Positions 57,920 through 64,000 of a stretch of 64,000 bases of DNA are shown here, piece after piece. A program made the translations under genes and the position numbers. Origin of the DNA: Chrysopilus asiliformis (taxonomy: Eukaryota > Arthropoda > Insecta > Diptera > Rhagionidae); the NCBI GenBank assembly GCA_964034945.1, contig OZ035960.1:17720403-17784402 (forward strand). Direction: 5' to 3'. A model generated the notes under the pieces. That model worked only from the letters and a program-made list of their open reading frames with translations. It searched no databases and was not told the DNA's origin. Every line of letters starts with the position of its first letter. The stretch's first letter is position 1.

Positions 57920-58335
57920 AGATAATAGAAAAAAGTATTCAATTTTTTATATAGGTTGAGGGAAGAAGTGGTCCAATAGGTTTTTAATGCATATCAAAGA
58001 TATGTAAAATTATATTCAAAATATATATTTCTGTATTTTTTTCAATATGACTCACCGTTTTCGAGAAAATTGTGTAAAACAATTTCGTATATATGTTAGA
58101 GGGGGGAAGTAATGATCCGATTTAGCCCATTCAAGAACTTAGCTTTGCCATTTACAAGAAACGTAACTACACAAAATTTCAAGTCTGTAGCTCAATCCAT
58201 TCGACAGCTATGGTGTTCACGGACGGACTAGCGTACAGACCGACAGACGAACAGACAGATAGACGGACAGACAGACAGACAGACAGACGGACATACGGAA
58301 ATCAAAATCTTTTGTCATTCCTAACATCCTGGTTC
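57920..58335 (+). repeat. dispersed repeat, GTCY-array family B
   Basis: TCAAGAACTTAGCTTTGCCA, TTTCAAGTCTGTAGCTCAAT, then a GACAGACG tract (58225-58292) and TTTTGTCATTCCTAACATCC. Inverted match to 45789-46300. Confidence 0.75.
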
Positions 58336-61300
58336 TTTTTTGTCTAAACATATTTTTAGGCAAAAAACATATATTTCAGGATGACTACCTTTTTTGGTAT
58401 CACAAGGCGTAAAATTTTCAAAAAAATCTATCTCGCTTGATTATTATGTTATTCTCAATAACGTTTTAAAAAATCGTGCTGATCTTGATCTAACTTATCA
58501 AAACCATTGTGATTTCGTCGAAATATCTATGAATGAAATTTTTTGGTCGGAAATTTAGTCTATGTTTATATGATTTTTTTTGTCTAAATCTTTTTGGTTT
58601 GACAAAACTTTAGAACAGGGGTCATCAAAGTAACTGTCGCTTCCTTTACAATCAAAATTTATAACCACTACAAATAAAAATACAGTTCAATGAAACACAA
58701 CCTTCCACGGCAATGGCTAAACGCGAACTGATTTAAAATGAAATGCGTCATGCTAATAATGCCCCGATTCCAACTCAAAGCACGACCCGTTTTATTCCTG
58801 CGATCCGAAGCCGCACACACAAGCATTACAGCACACAATAAAAGGTCGATTATAGTGGCTACGCTGTTAAAGCCAATCTGTGTGATGAGCCAGACGAGCC
58901 ACTAGCTGATGATGCCTGCTTTAGAACTTTGCAGATATAATTTTTAAAACAACACATTCGTATTTTTGAAAAACACTCGTATTTTGGAACATGCTTTAAC
59001 ATCGGTATACTTTTTTTTTTAAATAAAAATATTTTGATTTTCCATTGAAAACGTTATGAGTTAAATGCAATTTTGGGGTCGCAATAAACACTTTTAAAGC
59101 AAAAGAATATAAATGACCCGAATTTTGATATATTTAATATTTTTTTTTTATATATGCTGGCTGCGTTCATAAAATGGTATGAGAGAAATAACATCTGCAT
59201 CGAATTATGGCTTTTAAATTGCACCATATGCATTCCAGTCGTAGTTTCTGTAGCTTAAACACGAAATTCCTCTATGCCACATCGTATGCTATATCTATAT
59301 TACGATATTCTCATACCCTATAGGATAAATTTGTACTTGTGAAACCTTTGGTAAAAACATATGCATCATATGGAACTGTTTCAACATATCTATATGTAGT
59401 TATGGATATTTGCATTTTCATTTTGGTGTTATAAGAGCCTCTATATAATAGCGGTACAAAACCACCTATTTTGTTAAATACCTATATATGTTATATTGTT
59501 ATACTTTTAGTCTATCGCCCGTTTGGTTTTATTTAAATTACTTTTGTGGTGAGCAAAATATTTAACATTATTATTTTATGTACATTAACGAATATTTGCT
59601 ATACAAAGGGGTAAGTCAGTGTTTTTTTTTTGTCATTTCTTAATTTGACTTTAATGTAACCAAATGGAACTCACATATGTATAGTTTCAGTTCATCAGCA
59701 GTTTTTATTTATCAATTTAAATTAAGTTTTTATTTATCCATCGTAAACGAGGACTAAACAAATGCAATTTTAAATTTATCGTAAATTTCAATTGCAATCA
59801 ATCTGAAAGAAAGAAATATCCGCCAAAATTATTACTAGCCATTTGGCAGACACGTTAGATAAAACGTTTGGCATTTAGCCCAACATATTCTGCTTGACGA
59901 AGAACGTCTGAAGGCGATTGCATATCAGAGATAATCTTTCGAATCATTTTCCTTCGTTCTACGGCCACATTTTCCGTTTTTTCCCAATTTGTTTTTTTGT
60001 TACTAAAGATCTTAAAGAAATTCGTACCATAAAAACTACTATCCCAGCCCATGTAGACTTACAATCATATCAGATAAACGCCAGATAATCGTCCTATATA
60101 GAGAGATATTGGCGTCCGCGTCCGCTATTCCAGGGAATTCGGAAGGAAAATCTCAAAAAGGGTGAAAAAAAAACATATAAAAAAAAGACCGGGAGAGAAA
60201 ATGTAAAAAGGAACAAAAACGTCAATTGCAAAAGTTCAAATAAACTTTTTGCTTGATCTGTTTTCTTATGACGTCACAGATTCCCAGATTCCAGATTTCA
60301 CGTAAATCTAGCCCCCATGATTTGGCCCGAACCAGGCACTTGGCATCAATACTGCTGGTGAAACATTTATCTTTTATACGAGGCGGTGGCGATGTGGAGG
60401 GGGAAAGAAGGTTTGAAAATCGGCAAAAATACCACTGGAAGTCAATGTAAAATACTATACTGACTAGATACATGTATCTAATCTATACACCGCTCATATA
60501 TCGTTTCGAATGAAGAGTTTTTCCAGTTGTCTCGTGCTACCTTGATCAGGCGAATAAAAGTTTTACCCTTTTGGGGTGAAAAACTGACAGGAGGAATTCA
60601 ATTTTTGTCTATAGTAAGAAAAAAAAACAGCTTTGAACGTTACATTTTTTTCTCTTTCGTTTTTATTTTCGTTCATTTTCACCTTTTTGTCTGTTCGAAT
60701 GCACAGGTGAAAGCAATATAAATCTTGCTATGATGACGATGAACAGTTTATGTAGTCGGACGAAGAACTTGATTACTTCAATTTGTTCTTGTAATTAACT
60801 TCCTTGAATTACTAGTTGAGTAGAAGTAGAGAAATTGTTTATTATGGGAAAATGGCGATAGAGTAGCCAAACGGATGATTGCAAGTCATTTATTTTGTGC
60901 CGTGGGCGGTGTTTTTGGATTTATATTTCAGCCTAATACTATTATGAAATATTGAACGAGTAGTCTATCACGGAAATTGCCATATATTGAAGTTTAATTT
61001 TATTGTTATTTCAGCGAGAGTTAAATGACTCACGATAATTGATTATGAGACATCACTTTCTGAGGCAAATTCATCAGAGAATTTATTCTCCATCATCATT
61101 TCAGATAATTCTGATGATTTTAGCTTTAAAGATTGGATGTTTTTAAGTGAATTGAGATAAAATTAAAAACTCTAATTTACTGGATGCCCACAAAATACTC
61201 ATTTTCGTCTACAAGGCATTTTTGTACCACCCTCAGATTGCTTCCGCCCTTCTAAATCTGTAACGTATTTTACGGACAGTCCCTAACCCATTTCGCACAA

Positions 61301-61776
61301 ATTCAAATAACACCGATTCAATTTTTCAGAAAAAAATATTTTGGAACACAAAAACTTCACGACGATAATAACGCAACATAAAATGTCTAAAATTTTTCAC
61401 ATTTTACATTAACTGTAGAATTTAAGAGTGAAATTTACAAAAAATCTTCGCTGCCGCGCATATAAAAAAAGTCTATAAAAAATTCTTCCGGATGAACAAT
61501 TTAGAAAGCTTGTTAAATACTTAGGGTGACCATACGCCGGGATTTAGACATATTGTCTCGTCGTCCCGGAAAATAAACCTTTATCCCGGATTTTTCCATC
61601 TAGTGCTACAATTTAGAGATATCGATCACGAAATATGAAAAAAAATGCTTTACCTCGGATATGAAAAAAATGCTTTACCTTGGAAATTTTTCAACTGAGG
61701 TACCATTTTCAACGATTTTCCATAAAAAAGTAAGCGCTTACAAAAAGTAATGTGTTGTTAGAGAGACTGTAATCAC
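58336..61776. other. intergenic AT-rich DNA, no confident gene
   Basis: 60240-60440 is richer in GC with open frames on both strands but no recognisable protein. 61183-61290 is a worn copy of the 'CCATAAAATACGTCA' MITE. 61632-61682 has a ~25-bp tandem duplication. Confidence 0.45.
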
Positions 61777-61779
61777 TAA

Positions 61780-62239
61780 TGCCGCGATCACATGACGCTG
61801 TTTTGCCAGCCGCTGGCTGCTTTTGATTAGCAGCACTGACAAGTAGTAACAGCAGCCAGCGTACTGAGAGGGTTCACACGACTTCTACTTTAGTAGCGCT
61901 GGTAAGTAGCAAAACAGTGGTTTGACATTTTAATCTGGGAGATTTTTTAAATAATAAACGTAACACACAAATTTAAATAAATAAACGTAAAATAACAAGT
62001 TAATAAACAAACTTTACCACTTATCAGACTTTTGACAGCTCAAAAACCATGCGACAGGGTCACGTGATCCCTAGTAGCGCTGGCAAAGTAGAACGGTCTC
62101 TACTTCACTAGCGCTGGTAAAATCATCACGCTGCTGCTGGTAGTAGCAACGCACTAGGGTTCACACGGTGCTGCTTAAACGGCTGCTAACAGCCAAACAG
62201 CCACTAGCGCTGGCAAAACAGCGTCGTGTGACCGCCGCA
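61780..62239. mobile_element. TAA-flanked MITE, copy 2 (family shared with 13511)
   Basis: Left TGCCGCGATCACATGACGCT, right the complement of TGCGGCGGTCACACGACGCT. TAA on both sides (61777-61779 and 62240-62242). About 60 bp longer than the 13.5-kb copy because of an extra GCAGCCAGCG-rich stretch near 61850-61910. Confidence 0.9.
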
Positions 62240-62242
62240 TAA

Positions 62243-62609
62243 GGCAATATTACTCCTTACATGGTTACCAGTGGTTTATTCAATCAAAATTATTAAACTA
62301 ATAAGCTCTTACAAACTGTAAGGACTGTAAAGCGGCCCCTAAACCCGTTATATTATTGAGCAATTTTCAATATTGTACAAGGGGCGCATCTATCTCAAAA
62401 ATAATGTTCTGCGGTGCATTTATCTATTTGTGGCTTTATAATTTCCGTAAATTTAAAAATTTTAATGTAAATATGCGCTTAGGACCATGTAGCTCATGAT
62501 TTAAATCATTATGCCGTATCCTCTTTACAAAAATTCGCTCACGGCGCTGATTTCTTAACCCTTTGAGGCATGCATTTTGCAGAAAGCCCGAATCACATTG
62601 AAACTTTAT
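62243..62609. other. intergenic AT-rich DNA
   Basis: No gene or repeat recognised. Confidence 0.5.
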
Positions 62610-63032
62610 GCGAATCTGTTATCGTATTTTCGAAATTCAAGATGGCAGATCCAAAATGGGGGAAGCAAAAATAAAAAAAACCGCGATAATTTCGTTGACA
62701 ATGGGTGTTGTGGGGTTTATGGGATCGCTGATTACGAATCCGTTATCAGATTTTTGAAATTCAAGATAGCGGATCCAAGATAATTTCGGTGCCAATGGGT
62801 ATTGTGAGGTTTTGGGGGTCGCTGCTTACGAATCTGAGATCCAAAATTAATTTTGGAATTTGATCCTGGAATTACGAATCTGAGGTCTGGAATTAGTTTT
62901 GGATTCATAGTCAGCGACCCCAAAAACCCCACAACACCCATTGTCAACGAAATTATCGCGGTTTTTTTTATTTTTGCTTCCCCCATTTTGGATCTGCCAT
63001 CTTGAATTTCGAAAATACGATAACAGATTCGC
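62610..63032. repeat. long inverted repeat: 132-bp arms, 159-bp spacer
   Basis: 62610-62741 and 62901-63032 are reverse complements with only four mismatches, all at the inner end; the outer ~108 bp are perfect. The spacer holds further, more diverged copies of the same GATCC...TCGCTG...ACGAATC words. The arm unit is related to the ~120-bp family at 17.6 kb. A transcript would fold into a near-perfect hairpin. No terminal target duplication seen. Confidence 0.93.
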
Positions 63033-63263
63033 AGTCAGCGACGCCAAAGACCTCCAAATCTTGATTTCCAGCTAAAAATTAACTTAAAATTCATTGCAAA
63101 TTATTATTTTTCTTAAAAAATGCATATTTTTCCAAACTTTGCTTGAAGGTATTAATTGGGCAACTTATGCAAAACACTTATCAACCTTACATTTATTCTG
63201 CCATATCAAAAAAGAAGTTAAAAGATCCAAAAAACTCAGAAAACCCGACAAGAATCAATGAAA

Positions 63264-63637
63264 TCATACTAATATATAAAAATGAGTTAGTGTCTGTCTG
63301 TCTGTCTGTTCCTCTTTCACGCAAAAACGGCTGAACCGATTGAAATTTGGCATGAGTGTCTGTGGTAGTTCTGGTTCCAACATAGGCATACGGAAAAGTA
63401 GCGCGAGGGGTGGGGGGAGTAAGGGGAGGGGGTAAAGTGATTTCGAAACTTGGTTTTTGCGCTATGTTACTCTTTCGCGGGGAAACTACTGAACCGATTG
63501 GCCTGAAATTTGGCATAGATGTTCGTCGGGGGTCCACATAGACCCATTAAAAAGTTTTTAAGTTCTTTCCGGTTTTCTTCGTATTCTAAAACTTAGACGA
63601 AAAGCTTAACCCGGCAACGACGGGTATGCAAGCTAGT
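63264..63637 (+). mobile_element. Helitron-like non-autonomous element, copy 5 (chimeric tail)
   Basis: Starts TCATACTAATATATAAAAAT with the common head, lacking a few bases at 'GATTGACTTGAAA'. At about 63550 it changes to a tail (TTTTTAAGTTCTTTC and on) that matches the end parts at 12000-12090 and 51530-51621. It ends with an ACCCG/CGGGT stem, then CTAG at 63634-63637 and T. Confidence 0.8.
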
Positions 63638-64000
63638 ATGAAATATTTCATGAAAATGTGAGAAGAAATAAGTGGTAAGCAATTTTTTCCTTGGTTTTCG
63701 TCCAAATCATATTTATGTTTTTTACAAAATTTGTTGTTTCATTGGTGTTCCATTTCAACCATCGCATCCTGTTTCGGATTGGCCCAAAATAAATATGGCC
63801 ACCCTATATATACTACACCTGATGAAAGATTATCACACGAGTAGAACCCCTTATTTTTGTTATCATCATCTTCAGTAGAACATAAATACTAACATCTGTC
63901 TGCCGTACTCTTGGCTGGCATAAAGTTCAATTCTCTCCACAATGTGAATGTGATGTGTTCAACCTTTGAAATGACACATTGGATAACTTAGTGCACACTC
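63638..64000. other. right flank, no gene seen
   Basis: 63765-63808 resembles 14715-14760 (CGGATTGGCCCAAAATAAAT and on), the end of an old dispersed element. No gene recognised. Confidence 0.5.

Overview
This is a 64 kb stretch of AT-rich eukaryotic DNA, almost certainly from an insect. The evidence is an intact BEL/Pao LTR retrotransposon, a Jockey/CR1-like LINE fragment, mariner and PIF/Harbinger transposase remnants, Helitron-like repeats that start near (TA)n and carry (GTCY)n tracts (the 'mini-me' style best known from flies), and dozens of short foldback elements. I cannot name the species. No host protein-coding gene can be called with confidence; the window looks like intergenic or intronic DNA filled with mobile elements.

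Layout. 189-6938 is a complete, apparently recent BEL/Pao element on the minus strand: identical 170-bp LTRs, a 5-bp target duplication, a primer-binding site, a purine tract, one 1791-residue Gag-Pol ORF, and a leader holding four copies of a 91-bp tandem repeat. 7.9-8.7 kb holds a dispersed repeat with a 12-bp (ACGGACAGACAG)n array. 8.9-14.4 kb carries several foldback MITEs and two abutting Helitron-like copies. 15.75-17.57 kb is a 5'-truncated LINE with an open reverse-transcriptase frame. 17.6-18.7 kb is a degenerate ~120-bp tandem repeat plus another Helitron-like copy. 20.8-22.5 kb is a cluster of three MITEs, each flanked by TTA. 25-47 kb mixes Helitron-like copies, TTAA-flanked (piggyBac-type) MITEs, GTCY-bearing dispersed repeats and a broken Harbinger transposase start (about 40 kb). 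49-53 kb has more MITEs, including one nested inside another. 54.1-54.7 kb is an internally deleted mariner with both terminal repeats. 57.6-63.6 kb has a second TTAA MITE copy, a second copy of the 13.5-kb MITE, a striking 132-bp inverted repeat and a fifth Helitron-like head.

How the parts relate. The only machinery that looks intact is the BEL polyprotein, which would supply its own capsid, protease, reverse transcriptase, RNase H and integrase. The MITEs are non-autonomous and would need transposases encoded elsewhere. The broken Harbinger and mariner remnants show that such families have been active in this genome. The Helitron-like copies share one 5' head but have at least three different 3' ends, which is the most interesting evolutionary pattern here. 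I found no convincing new gene system.
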